Source of the DNA: an uncultured Pseudomonadota bacterium
GTDB taxonomy: Bacteria > Pseudomonadota > Alphaproteobacteria > RF32 > CAG-239
Length of the DNA stretch: 64,000 bases
NCBI GenBank assembly: GCA_902763155.1
Contig: CACWQS010000012.1
Span: forward strand, 1-64,000
Reading direction: 5' to 3'
The notes beneath the pieces were generated by a model. The model had not been told where the DNA came from. It made no database searches and saw only the letters and a list, made by a program, of their open reading frames with translations. A program made the translations under genes and the position numbers. The number at the start of each line of letters is the position of its first letter. Position 1 is the stretch's first letter. Below, one piece after another: positions 37,351 to 46,840 of this stretch.

Positions 37351-38001
37351 ATGAATAAATTGTTATTATCAGCATCTGCTTTGGCTATCGGTATGTTTGC
37401 CGCCAGCCAAGCTATGGCGGACTGCAACGGCTTATATTTAGCTGCGAGAGGCGGCGTTGTTAAGCACAAATTTGAAGATTCAAATCATGGTAGTAATGGT
37501 AGTATTACCAATGATTTTGAAAAAAATAAATTTATGATGAGCGGTGCCCTCGGTTTCCGCTACAACTACTTCCGTGCAGAATTGGAATATATTTGGCGCA
37601 ACAAAAACAAGGTATCTAAGAGCGAAACCCTTCCGGGTTCAACTACTGTTGCAGGATACGATTACACATTTAAATCCCAGTCCTATATGTTAAACGGCTA
37701 CTTTGATCTAGCCCCGTATAGTTGGCTCACTCCTTATGTTGGTGCCGGTATCGGTTATACCAAGATGAAATTAAGAGGGTCTTCTTATTATGGACCGATT
37801 CAGAATCCGGCATGGAATGCTTCCGAAACCAACTTCACTTGGTCGGTCGGCGGCGGTTTAAGTGTTAAAGTAACTAATCGTTTCAATGTTGATGCCGGTT
37901 ATCGCTACTATGATATGGGCGATATCAAAGGTTCGCAAGGTATCGAAAAGAACGATATTACCGCACATGAAATTTACGGCGGCGTTCGTTACGTATTCTA
38001 A
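37351..38001 (+). CDS. Outer-membrane beta-barrel protein
   Basis: A protein of 216 residues. A signal peptide of about 23 residues ends ASQAMA-D. The mature part alternates hydrophobic and polar residues in about eight strands (for example FRYNYFRAELEYIWRNK and FNVDAGYRYYDMG) and ends with aromatic-rich RYVF, the classic C-terminal recognition signal for the BAM complex. It resembles small surface barrels of the Opa/OmpA-like (OMP_b-brl) type. AAAGGAGC precedes the start. A strong terminator follows. Role unknown; probably an abundant structural or adhesive surface protein. Confidence 0.8.
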   Translation: MNKLLLSASALAIGMFAASQAMADCNGLYLAARGGVVKHKFEDSNHGSNGSITNDFEKNKFMMSGALGFRYNYFRAELEYIWRNKNKVSKSETLPGSTTVAGYDYTFKSQSYMLNGYFDLAPYSWLTPYVGAGIGYTKMKLRGSSYYGPIQNPAWNASETNFTWSVGGGLSVKVTNRFNVDAGYRYYDMGDIKGSQGIEKNDITAHEIYGGVRYVF

Positions 38002-38020
38002 ATTATTGTCAAAGAAACAC

Positions 38021-38047
38021 AGCCGCTATTTTTTAGCGGCTTTTTTT
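38021..38047 (+). terminator. Intrinsic terminator after OMP gene
   Basis: The hairpin AGCCGCTA with TAGCGGCT closes a T-rich loop and is followed by seven T residues. It lies 20 bases after the OMP stop. Confidence 0.9.
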
Positions 38048-38071
38048 ATCACAAAATAAGGGAGAAAAAAC

Positions 38072-39418
38072 ATGGCAGATAAACTTTTCGGAACTGATGG
38101 TGTTCGCGGCATTGCCGGTCAATACCCGCTGACTGCGGATTTTTGCCTCAAATTGGCAACCGTCTTAGCACAAAAAATTTGCACTTCTAAAAAGCAAGTA
38201 GCAATCGCCAGAGATACACGTATTTCCGGTATAATGCTTCAAAATGCCCTTTCCGCCGGTTTTACCGCACAGGGAATAGATGTGCTTGATTTAGGCATAA
38301 TTCCTACCCCGCTTTGCACTACTTTAACCCCACAGCTTAATGTTGATATGAGTATTATGATTACTGCCTCCCACAACCCTTATCGTGATAATGGTCTGAA
38401 ACTTATTACCTCTTCCGGAGATAAATTTTCCGATTCGCAAACCAATGAACTGGAAGCACTACTGCAAACACCGGATTTTTCATGGAATTACAGCGATTCC
38501 AAAATCGGCACCGTAAAAACAGTCAACGCCGGTCTGGAAAACTATTTGCAAACCGTAAAAAATATTGCTCCCGCCAAAGCATTAAGCGGCCTAAAAATTG
38601 TTCTTGATAGCGCCAATGGAGCTTTTTCAGGCATTTTAGCACCGGTTTTTAAATATCTGGGAGCCGAAATTATCAGCCTTTCAGACCAACCTGACGGCTA
38701 CAATATTAACGAAAATTGCGGCTCACAACATACCGAAAACTTGAGTAAAACCGTTGTCGAAAAGCACTATGATTTAGGTATTGCCGTAGATGGCGATGGA
38801 GACCGTATTATCATCTGCGATGAAAACGGAAAACGCATGGATGGCGACCAAATTATCGCCTACCTTGCAACCTATATGCAAAAACACAAAATTCTTAAGG
38901 GTAACGCTGCCGTTGCTACCATATATTCTAACTTAGGATTGGGTAAATACATTCGCTCACTCGGACTGAATTTTTACGCCACACCGGTCGGCGAGCGCCA
39001 CGTCATTGCCCAAATGCAAAAATCAAGTTGCAACTTGGGCGGTGAAGAATCCGGCCACATGGTCTTAAGCGATTATTCCCTAACCGGTGATGCCCTTATT
39101 GCCGCCGTTATTGTCTGCTTAGGCATCAAAGAAGATAAACGAGCTCTTAGTCAGATCTTCCCGGTATTTCAGCCATTCCCTTCCTTCAGCAATAACCTGC
39201 GTTTTACCGATAAAAGCATTATCGAAAAAATCATGAACGACAGTGAAGTCTTAAATACCATAGAAAATATGCGACAAACTCTTACCGGCCACGGCATGGT
39301 TTTAGTAAGAAAATCAGGTACCGAACCGGTTATTCGTCTTAAAGTTGAAGACGAAGATGCCGCTCTGGCGGAAAAATGCGCTACTGAAATTATTAGCATT
39401 ATCAATCAAAAGTTATAA
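38072..39418 (+). CDS. glmM: Phosphoglucosamine mutase
   Basis: A protein of 448 residues. The phosphoserine loop is TASHNP (S100), the magnesium loop DGDGDR (240-245), the sugar-binding loop GEESGH and the phosphate-binding end RKSGTEPVIR. It interconverts glucosamine-6-phosphate and glucosamine-1-phosphate on the path to UDP-GlcNAc, which feeds peptidoglycan and lipid A. The start follows GGGAGAAAAAAC. Full length for the family. Confidence 0.95.
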   Translation: MADKLFGTDGVRGIAGQYPLTADFCLKLATVLAQKICTSKKQVAIARDTRISGIMLQNALSAGFTAQGIDVLDLGIIPTPLCTTLTPQLNVDMSIMITASHNPYRDNGLKLITSSGDKFSDSQTNELEALLQTPDFSWNYSDSKIGTVKTVNAGLENYLQTVKNIAPAKALSGLKIVLDSANGAFSGILAPVFKYLGAEIISLSDQPDGYNINENCGSQHTENLSKTVVEKHYDLGIAVDGDGDRIIICDENGKRMDGDQIIAYLATYMQKHKILKGNAAVATIYSNLGLGKYIRSLGLNFYATPVGERHVIAQMQKSSCNLGGEESGHMVLSDYSLTGDALIAAVIVCLGIKEDKRALSQIFPVFQPFPSFSNNLRFTDKSIIEKIMNDSEVLNTIENMRQTLTGHGMVLVRKSGTEPVIRLKVEDEDAALAEKCATEIISIINQKL

Positions 39419-39475
39419 TGTTAAAGCTTTCTTTACAAAGAATGTAATACCATCCGTTCCAAGGGAGAAAAAATT

Positions 39476-39835
39476 ATGGGAAGTATTATTGCTTTTTTTA
39501 TTCGAACAATTATCCTAAACCCAACCGTGATTTTGGGTATTGTTATAGCCGGATATTATAAATTTAATTACCAACCGGAGGTTGTTAAACTGATATTTAC
39601 ATCAGCTTGGATACCTTATGCCATTATGGTCGGCGCTGCTCTATTGTATGCACTTTTCTTTAAACATATATATTACCCCAACAGCAAACGCATCAACTGG
39701 TGGGCAACCATAAAAAGTTCCATAGGACACTTATTTGTTATAGCTTTGTCGACAGCCCTGACTTTTGTTGTTTTATATGCATGGGACTACGCTTTTACCC
39801 GCGAATTGGATAATTATCTGCGCTATAAAAAATAA
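39476..39835 (+). CDS. Small polytopic membrane protein, unknown
   Basis: A protein of 119 residues with three or four hydrophobic segments (about 5-25, 40-60, 80-105) and a charged C-terminus (RELDNYLRYKK). The ribosome site AAGGGAGAAAAAATT precedes the start. It lies between glmM and a bidirectional terminator. The family is not recognised and nothing in the context tells its job. Confidence 0.6.
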   Translation: MGSIIAFFIRTIILNPTVILGIVIAGYYKFNYQPEVVKLIFTSAWIPYAIMVGAALLYALFFKHIYYPNSKRINWWATIKSSIGHLFVIALSTALTFVVLYAWDYAFTRELDNYLRYKK

Positions 39836-39854
39836 TAATCAAGATTAAAAGCAA

Positions 39855-39888
39855 AAGGCCTGTGAATTTCATCGCAGGCCTTATTTTT
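39855..39888 (+). terminator. Bidirectional terminator between 39835 and tkt
   Basis: The hairpin AAGGCCTG-to-CAGGCCTT has A residues on its left and TTATTTTT on its right. It can serve the small membrane protein gene on + and tkt on -. Confidence 0.8.
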
Positions 39889-39894
39889 ACGATA

Positions 39895-41859
39895 TTATAA
39901 AAACTTTTGTACTGTTTCCGCAATCCGTTCCGCCGTTAATCCGAAATGAGCATAAACTTCGTCACCTTTACCGGAAGCACCGAATGTATCAATCCCGAGA
40001 GCTGCTCCGTTTGCGCCAATATAACGTTCCCAACCAAAAGTTGTTCCCGCTTCAATGGCAATTCGCGGTGCCGTTCCTAAAACTGCTTGCTTATATTCAT
40101 CAGATTGTTTTTCAAACAATTCTTGACATGGCATTGAAACCACATTTACCTCTATACCTAAATTTTTGAGCTGCTTTTGTGCTGCTACAGCCAAAGCAAC
40201 TTCCGTTCCGGTTGCAATCAATGTAGCTCTGGCCACTCCTTCAGCTGATGAAATAATATATGCCCCTTTAGCCGTTTTATTTTCATCAGCACTCTCACGC
40301 AAAGTTGGCACACTTTGCCGCGACAAAGCCAAAATACTCGGCGTCCGTTCATCAAGTGTTGCCAGTTGCCATGCTTCAGCCGTTTCCACAACATCACATG
40401 GACGATACACATTGATGTTCGGCATTGCCCGATAAGATGCCAAATGTTCAATCGGCTGATGCGTCGGCCCGTCCTCGCCCACACCGATAGAGTCGTGTGT
40501 GAGCACATAAATCACTCGCAGTCCCATCAATGCCGCCAAACGCATTGCCGGTCGCATATAGTCCGAGAAAACAAAAAACGTGCCGCCGTAAGGAATAACA
40601 CCGCCATGCAGAGCCATACCGTTCATAATCGCACCCATAGCGTGCTCCCTGATACCATACATCACATTATTGCCGGCATAATCTGTCGCTGTTATTGTTT
40701 TCATACCTTCAACAAAGGTTAAATTACTCGCCGCCAAATCGGCAGAACCTCCGACCATCTGCGGCACATATTTTACCAAATTTTCCAAACACATTTGCGA
40801 GGCCTTACGCGTTGCTACTTTGGTTTGTTCTTTGATAACCTTGACTTTCAATTCATCAAGTGCTTTATCCCAATTTTTAGGCAGTTTATTATTGATAAAT
40901 TCCATAAATTCGCCGTTTTTTTCGGCTTTTTGTAACCATTCCTGATATTCGGCGGCTGTTTTTTGTCCGGCGGCTCGCCACGAAGCCATAACCTCGGCCG
41001 GCACATCAAAAGGCTCAGCCGTCCAACCGAAATTTTCTTTCAATAAAGCCAATTCTTCTTCTCCTAGCGGCGCGCCGTGAACTTTCGATGTTCCTTGTTT
41101 ATGCGGAGCACCGAAGCCTATTGTCGTTTTACAAGCAATAAGTGTAGGTTTATCCGATTTTTGCGCTTGCTCAATCGCCGCACTGATTTCATCATAATTA
41201 TGCCCGTCAATGCTTATGGTATTCCACCCTACTGCTTGAAAACGAGCAATCTGGTCGGTTGCATTAGACTTATCAACCGTCCCGTCGATTGTGATGTTAT
41301 TATTATCCCAAAATACAATCAGTTTATTCAGTTTCCACAGACCGGCAAGCGAAATTGCTTCCTCGGAAATGCCTTCCATCAAACAACCATCACCACAAAT
41401 AACGTATGTATAATGGTTGCATAAGTCATCGCCCCATTTAGCGTTAATTTCTCGCTCGGCCAGAGCCATACCGACTGCCGAAGAAATCCCTTGTCCCAAA
41501 GGTCCGGTTGTCATATCAATACCGCTTAAATGACCATACTCCGGATGTCCGGCTGTTTTTGAGCCGAGTTGGCGGAAATTTTTAAGGTCTTCAATCGAAA
41601 TATCCGGATAACCCAAAAGATAAAACAACGAATAGAGCAACATCGAACCATGACCGGCCGAAAGCACAAAACGATCACGATTAAACCAACGCGGTGCATC
41701 TGGACAAAGCCGGATATATTTACCGAACAAAACCGCTGCCACATCCGCCATTCCGAGCGGCATCCCCGGGTGTCCGGAATTGGCTTTTTCTATCGCTTCG
41801 GCACTTAAGACACGAACGGCACTCGCCATTTGCTGTAATTTCTGGTTATTCAGACTCAT
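39895..41859 (-). CDS. tkt: Transketolase
   Basis: A protein of 654 residues. The N-terminal thiamine-diphosphate domain has HPGMPLGMA and GHGSMLLY, and the motif GDGCLMEGISEEA ends near WDNNNITIDG. The pyrimidine domain has EHAMGAIMNG, and THDSIGVGEDGPTHQPIEHL follows. It moves two-carbon units between sugar phosphates in the pentose phosphate pathway. The start has AAGGAGAAGAAA upstream and overlaps the end of the RNA methyltransferase gene, linking the two. Confidence 0.96.
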   Translation of the reverse strand: MSLNNQKLQQMASAVRVLSAEAIEKANSGHPGMPLGMADVAAVLFGKYIRLCPDAPRWFNRDRFVLSAGHGSMLLYSLFYLLGYPDISIEDLKNFRQLGSKTAGHPEYGHLSGIDMTTGPLGQGISSAVGMALAEREINAKWGDDLCNHYTYVICGDGCLMEGISEEAISLAGLWKLNKLIVFWDNNNITIDGTVDKSNATDQIARFQAVGWNTISIDGHNYDEISAAIEQAQKSDKPTLIACKTTIGFGAPHKQGTSKVHGAPLGEEELALLKENFGWTAEPFDVPAEVMASWRAAGQKTAAEYQEWLQKAEKNGEFMEFINNKLPKNWDKALDELKVKVIKEQTKVATRKASQMCLENLVKYVPQMVGGSADLAASNLTFVEGMKTITATDYAGNNVMYGIREHAMGAIMNGMALHGGVIPYGGTFFVFSDYMRPAMRLAALMGLRVIYVLTHDSIGVGEDGPTHQPIEHLASYRAMPNINVYRPCDVVETAEAWQLATLDERTPSILALSRQSVPTLRESADENKTAKGAYIISSAEGVARATLIATGTEVALAVAAQKQLKNLGIEVNVVSMPCQELFEKQSDEYKQAVLGTAPRIAIEAGTTFGWERYIGANGAALGIDTFGASGKGDEVYAHFGLTAERIAETVQKFL

Positions 41860-43000
41860 TTTCTTCTCCTTTTTTCATAAATAAAGCCACCAACTCAAAA
41901 TGCTTAGCATAAACAAATTGGTCAACCATAGTCATTTCTTTAATTTCGTACCCGCCGGCAATCAATGTATTTGCATCGTTTATAAAAGTATGCGGATTGC
42001 ACGAAACTGCAATAACCTTTTGCGGTTTATCATTCATCGGCACATTGGCCAGCTTCTGCACCTGCGCCACTGCACCGGCGCGCGGCGGATCAAAAACCAC
42101 TGCCGCAAAATCTTTCAATTCCGCTTCATCAAGCGGATATTTAAATAAATTTTTCTGCACAATTTCAATATTCGGCAACATTAAAGCATTTACAGTTTGC
42201 CGAAAACCATTCAACAATTCTGTTGAAGAATCAACCGCGGTTATTTTGTTTTTAATATTCGCCGCTAACGGATACGAAAAAGTGCCAACCCCACAAAATA
42301 AATCGGCAATTTTTCCGCTCGTTTCGCCCATGTACTTCATCACCAGATTTATTAACGCCTGCTCGCCTTCTTTTGAAGGTTGCAAAAATGTTCCGGCCGG
42401 AATAAATACATGCTTTCCGGCAATATCAATAAATGGTTTTACTTTTTCAACAATCGTTTCTGCCGTTGCAAATTTTTTGCCGACAGAAATACGTATAATT
42501 TTATCCTCTGTCGCCACAAATTCGCTGATTAAGATCCGATGTTGTAAACTCAGCTCATCATCAATTTCAATCAAAACATCAATACCATTATCGGCTTCGG
42601 TCAACCAAATTTCGCCGTGCGTAATTGCCGTTTGCAACATTTTTTTCTTGATCTTCTGCGTATTTTTAATTTGGCAAAATTCTTCCAAAAACCGCCGCAC
42701 CGCCAATAAAATTTCGTTCAAACCGCTCGTTATCGCCACACATTTTTCAATATCAATAATCTCATGGCTTTGCGTAGCATTAAACCCTAAAATAAACCGT
42801 CCTTTATTATATGAAAAAGTCAATTCGGCACGCCGCCGCAAACCATCTGCGATAAATATTGCTTCTCCGAGTTTAATATCTTGTTGTTTAATGGCATGCA
42901 CCAACCCTGCAAACCAATCTTTTTTGATCTGCCTATATTCATCTGTCGACATCTCTCGCAACGGACATCCGCCACACTTATTTACATAAGGACAATCCAT
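41846..43000 (-). CDS. TrmA/RlmD-type Fe-S RNA (uracil-5-)methyltransferase
   Basis: A protein of 384 residues. The N-terminus has an iron-sulfur motif, CPYVNKCGGCPL (C3, C9, C12), as in RlmD/RumA-type enzymes, but no TRAM domain precedes it. The SAM-binding part has ADLFCGVGTFSYPLA, then FDPPRAG, and the catalytic cysteine region VSCNPHTF. It methylates uridine C5 in RNA. Which RNA (23S rRNA or tRNA) cannot be fixed by sequence alone. It overlaps the tkt start by 14 bases and follows the GGDEF gene after 9 bases. Confidence 0.88.
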   Translation of the reverse strand: MDCPYVNKCGGCPLREMSTDEYRQIKKDWFAGLVHAIKQQDIKLGEAIFIADGLRRRAELTFSYNKGRFILGFNATQSHEIIDIEKCVAITSGLNEILLAVRRFLEEFCQIKNTQKIKKKMLQTAITHGEIWLTEADNGIDVLIEIDDELSLQHRILISEFVATEDKIIRISVGKKFATAETIVEKVKPFIDIAGKHVFIPAGTFLQPSKEGEQALINLVMKYMGETSGKIADLFCGVGTFSYPLAANIKNKITAVDSSTELLNGFRQTVNALMLPNIEIVQKNLFKYPLDEAELKDFAAVVFDPPRAGAVAQVQKLANVPMNDKPQKVIAVSCNPHTFINDANTLIAGGYEIKEMTMVDQFVYAKHFELVALFMKKGEENESE

Positions 43001-43009
43001 TAGCTTACC

Positions 43010-44671
43010 TTACAAAATTTTATTTTCGTAACTATCCAACAACGAAATCTCTTCATTTTCTTCATTTTGAAAAATCGGATGTATTTGACGGTCTTCCGAC
43101 TTAATTTTTTTGTTTAAAATTTTCTGCACCGCCTGCTCATCATACATAGCCACCAGATTACGTCCACGTTCTTTTGCTAAATACATTGCATCATCAACCT
43201 GCCGCAAAAGAATATCCAAACTTGCCGTTTTTTCAGAAGAAACCACTCCGATACTTACCGTAAATTGAATTATATTACCATTATCATCACTAATATTTGC
43301 ATCGGCTATTGTTTGGCGCAACCGCTCTGCCACTTTCAAAGCCGATTCCCCATCGGTATTATTCAAAAACACCACAAATTCTTCTCCGCCAAACCGCGCA
43401 ACAACATCATCTTCTCGCAGAGAATTTCGACATATCGTTGCAAGCTCAATTAACACCTTGTCGCCAAATTTATGACCGTAAGTATCATTGATATTTTTAA
43501 ACTTATCGGCATCAAGCAACAACAAACTGAAATTCTGTGCCTTTTTAATACATTCTTTAATACATTCCGGCACCAATTTTTCAAAATACCGCCGGTTCCA
43601 TGCCATAGTCAGTGGATCTTTATCAGCCTGCGATTGCAAGTTAGATTCGCGTTCTTTACGACTGGTAACATCCTGAAACGCCATATAAATAGCCATTTCA
43701 TTATTATACTCTATCGTTTTGGCTGAAACCGAAAGCCAAAATGGCGACGCATTTATCAAATCACACACCATCAAATCATAATCACGCACCACATGCTCCT
43801 TTTCAAGCAAACTGAAAAAATTAAGCCGATTCGCTTCATCTACAAAAAAATCCTTCAATTTATGAAAAGGGACTTCTTTTTTACTGATTCCGAAAAGTTT
43901 TGCCGCCGTGCTGTTAATCAACAACAACTTATCTCCCGTAATCTTGGCAATAACAATCGGAAAAGGCGAAGAATCAACCATATTATTTATTTGCAAATTC
44001 AACATATCTATCGTATTCCAACTTTTTTGCAAATCCAATGTCTGTTGTTTCTGTTTTATAAAAATTACCGCAAATATATAAGCATAAAACCACGCCCACT
44101 GCAAAATATTGAGTTTTTCCACCATATGCGGCAAAAACGAAAACGATAGCGATTTTAATAATAAAAGCACCACCGTCAAACATAACAAAAAATTACCCAA
44201 ACTTTTATCACGCATCACCCGTAAAATACTGCATCCGAAAAGCAATGATAAACACGTATTAACAATAATCGTTCCGATATGATTAGCCATATTTTCATTA
44301 TGCAACATAAAAGAATAATACACACACACCGTTAGCCCCACGGCAATATATAGCCCAAGCGATTCGCGATTTGCCGCCCGATTATTATACAGCAGTGCGG
44401 CGGCGTTAACCCAAAACACCGAAGCCACCAGCAACAAAAACATCTCAACAAACGTAACGAAATTATAATTAAGCCCTATATAATACAACAAATGGTCGTT
44501 TCGTGCCAAAAAAGTACTGATAATCAAAAACAACCCTCCGGTCCATAAAAACAAAAAACCGTAGAAATCTTTATGCTCTTTCAGCAAAAATACCGAAAAC
44601 ATACTGACTATCAATGTCACCAACGGCCACAACCAATTATATTCCGAATAGAACATACTTAACAAAGACAT
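43010..44671 (-). CDS. Membrane-bound PAS-GGDEF diguanylate cyclase
   Basis: A protein of 553 residues. Six or seven N-terminal membrane helices (about 10-210) form an integral sensor. A PAS domain follows (about 225-345, PFPIVIAKITGDKLLLINSTAAKLFGI). The GGDEF domain (about 350-510) has the active site ARFGGEEF and an inhibitory I-site RxxD (REDD) five residues before it. It should make c-di-GMP from two GTP with product inhibition. The C-terminal 40 residues are charged. No phosphodiesterase domain or c-di-GMP receptor is encoded nearby. Confidence 0.93.
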   Translation of the reverse strand: MSLLSMFYSEYNWLWPLVTLIVSMFSVFLLKEHKDFYGFLFLWTGGLFLIISTFLARNDHLLYYIGLNYNFVTFVEMFLLLVASVFWVNAAALLYNNRAANRESLGLYIAVGLTVCVYYSFMLHNENMANHIGTIIVNTCLSLLFGCSILRVMRDKSLGNFLLCLTVVLLLLKSLSFSFLPHMVEKLNILQWAWFYAYIFAVIFIKQKQQTLDLQKSWNTIDMLNLQINNMVDSSPFPIVIAKITGDKLLLINSTAAKLFGISKKEVPFHKLKDFFVDEANRLNFFSLLEKEHVVRDYDLMVCDLINASPFWLSVSAKTIEYNNEMAIYMAFQDVTSRKERESNLQSQADKDPLTMAWNRRYFEKLVPECIKECIKKAQNFSLLLLDADKFKNINDTYGHKFGDKVLIELATICRNSLREDDVVARFGGEEFVVFLNNTDGESALKVAERLRQTIADANISDDNGNIIQFTVSIGVVSSEKTASLDILLRQVDDAMYLAKERGRNLVAMYDEQAVQKILNKKIKSEDRQIHPIFQNEENEEISLLDSYENKIL

Positions 44672-44811
44672 TTTTCACCACTCTTGTTACTAAAATCTTG
44701 TTTCATACTACACTTTATTGTGATAAAAACAAACATTATTTAAAAAAATTGATGAAAATTTTTTTAAATTGTGTAAAGTATATATGAAAAAACGTGAACA
44801 AGGATGTAAAA

Positions 44812-45996
44812 ATGACAGATACCACGCCAAATCATTACAGTTACAAGTTTAAATTTGATATCGAAAAATTACCGGCACAAAAAACCGATCGCGTTTCCGG
44901 CAAATTAGCCGTCTGGGGGCTTTTCTGCGGTATTATATTTATTGCTCTTGCCGCTTTTGAAGCTTTTGTGCTGTTTTATTACGGCACCGATGATATTTAC
45001 GAGTTTGATTTACCGAATAAACTTTCGGTTAAAGATATTTTGGTGCAACGTTATATTTTTGATTCAGTAGCCCTTGTTCTGGGAGTGGTTATTGTGATTG
45101 TTTCTGTTTTTGCGCTTCGCCGCCGCAAAATAATATTTTTTGACGGCGAAAATATAAAAATTACCTACAAAATACCATTTTGTGCCCCAAAAACAGTTAC
45201 CGAGGCATTATACAATTACCTTGGCGTTCTACTGCGCGTCGAATATTATCAACTCGGCTTAATCAGCCGCAATCGCTACATTATCGAGCTCTATCACCAA
45301 CAAAAAAATAAACGAGTTCCACTCTATATATCCACAAACAGTCGCGATGTGCGCCGTAATTGGGAATATTATGCCGCAAAGCTGAAATTACCGGCATTGT
45401 TTATGACTGATCACGGGCTGATTTCTCGTCATCACAGCGAACTCAATAAAACCCTGAAAGATATGGCTGCCAAGTGGCACTTAAAGTCGCTTTATCGCGA
45501 TAACAATCGTGTTCCGACAACCTTAAAATGCAAAAAAACAAACGAAAAAACCATCCTTAAAGAACGTCGTCTGTTTTTTGATATATACACCGTTTTAGCT
45601 CTTTTCGGTGTCATCATCCTCAGCGCCCTTTCACTATATGCTGCCGCTAACTATACCTACATTTTACCGTTTATCGGCTGGGGCGGACTGACTGCACTTA
45701 TGTTGGTTTGTAGCACTATTATCCTTGTATCTCTCGTCATCATATTCAGCAAAGATGTTCTTATTATAACCGATAATGGTATTATGCTCGGACATAACGT
45801 CTTATTCTTGCGGCGCGATTCCGAATTTATCGGCAAAGATCAAATTGCTGCCGTAGATATCGGACATAATCCGACTACAGAACGGTATTATCTATCTATC
45901 ATATCCAATGAACAAAGCATTATATTCGGTAAAAATATGCCGCTTGACGATTTGCGTTGGGTGCGCGGCTTTGTCATCAAAGAAATCGCAAAATAA
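44812..45996 (+). CDS. Membrane protein with PH-like cytoplasmic segments, unknown
   Basis: A protein of 394 residues. Two pairs of membrane helices are visible (about 25-50 with 75-100, and about 255-275 with 285-320). After each pair comes a beta-rich stretch resembling bacterial PH-like domains (KIIFFDGENIKITYKIPF, and LIITDNGIMLGHNVLFLRRDS). So the protein looks like an internal duplication of 'two helices plus PH-like domain'. The start at 44812, with AAGGATG upstream, is preferred over an in-frame ATG at 44794. No known name. It is transcribed away from the GGDEF gene. Confidence 0.55.
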   Translation: MTDTTPNHYSYKFKFDIEKLPAQKTDRVSGKLAVWGLFCGIIFIALAAFEAFVLFYYGTDDIYEFDLPNKLSVKDILVQRYIFDSVALVLGVVIVIVSVFALRRRKIIFFDGENIKITYKIPFCAPKTVTEALYNYLGVLLRVEYYQLGLISRNRYIIELYHQQKNKRVPLYISTNSRDVRRNWEYYAAKLKLPALFMTDHGLISRHHSELNKTLKDMAAKWHLKSLYRDNNRVPTTLKCKKTNEKTILKERRLFFDIYTVLALFGVIILSALSLYAAANYTYILPFIGWGGLTALMLVCSTIILVSLVIIFSKDVLIITDNGIMLGHNVLFLRRDSEFIGKDQIAAVDIGHNPTTERYYLSIISNEQSIIFGKNMPLDDLRWVRGFVIKEIAK

Positions 45997-46059
45997 TGTT
46001 GCTTTATCAAGCGTTTTTTGGTAAGAGTAATTTAGTTTAAGTAAAAAAGGAATAAAACA

Positions 46060-46821
46060 ATGGCTAAAAACACAACAAAATCATCTAAAAGCAAAATAAC
46101 AGATACACCAAACATTAAAGTATCTGATGTTAAAACCCGCCGCGTTGCCAAAGATACATCACAAATCAATCCGGAATACACCGATGCTTTTATCAACGAG
46201 GTTAATGAAGACGTTAAAAATGATAATTTCAAAGTGCTGTGGAATCGCTATGGTATTTTTGTAATTTTGTTTGTGGTATTGGCAGTTATGGCAACTGTTT
46301 CGTTCGAAAAAATCAAAAGTTGGAAAATTGCTCAAAATCAAATAAATACCGAAAATTATATGGTTGCCGCCCAATTGCGCGAAAATCCGGAACAAACTTT
46401 AGAAGCCTTGCAAAAAATTGCTACCGGTAATCAAGGTATTTTCAGCGATTTTGCCAAATTGCAAATTGCCAATGTTTTGTTCAGCCAAGACAAAACCGAA
46501 GAGGCTCTTTCTACTTTACAAAACCTGCTTGAAGATAATACCGTTAATAATGAAGTTAAGCATATTGCCTTGATTAAATTTGCCACTTATCGCGTAGACA
46601 CCATGCCGCGGGCTGAATTTGAGGCTATGTTGAAACCGCTTACTGAAACGAATACATCATGGACACCGTTGGCTCAAGATTTGTTGGCAATGGTCGCTAT
46701 CCGTGACGGTGATGTTGACACCGCGCAAACTATTTATGAAAATATTTTAAAAATTAAAGACTTACCGGAAAATTTCAGAGCTAAAGTGCAAGACATGCTG
46801 AACTCTTTAGGCGATATGTAA
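46060..46821 (+). CDS. YfgM-like membrane-anchored TPR protein
   Basis: A protein of 253 residues. The basic, Thr/Lys-rich N-terminus (about 1-55) is followed by one membrane helix (about 63-83), then tetratricopeptide-like helices (PEQTLEALQKIATGNQGIFSDFAKLQIANVLF and further) in the periplasm. This is the YfgM (TPR_21) pattern. YfgM associates with the Sec translocon and periplasmic chaperones in E. coli. It is followed by bamB and der, the same order as yfgM-bamB-der in many proteobacteria, which supports the call. Confidence 0.82.
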   Translation: MAKNTTKSSKSKITDTPNIKVSDVKTRRVAKDTSQINPEYTDAFINEVNEDVKNDNFKVLWNRYGIFVILFVVLAVMATVSFEKIKSWKIAQNQINTENYMVAAQLRENPEQTLEALQKIATGNQGIFSDFAKLQIANVLFSQDKTEEALSTLQNLLEDNTVNNEVKHIALIKFATYRVDTMPRAEFEAMLKPLTETNTSWTPLAQDLLAMVAIRDGDVDTAQTIYENILKIKDLPENFRAKVQDMLNSLGDM

Positions 46822-46840
46822 TTTTTAAGAAAGGAAAAAT

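Noticed and set aside
41997..42989. 330-codon plus-strand frame opposite the RNA methyltransferase
   Set aside because: The minus-strand gene has clear Fe-S, SAM and catalytic motifs; the opposite frame has none and is a codon-bias shadow.
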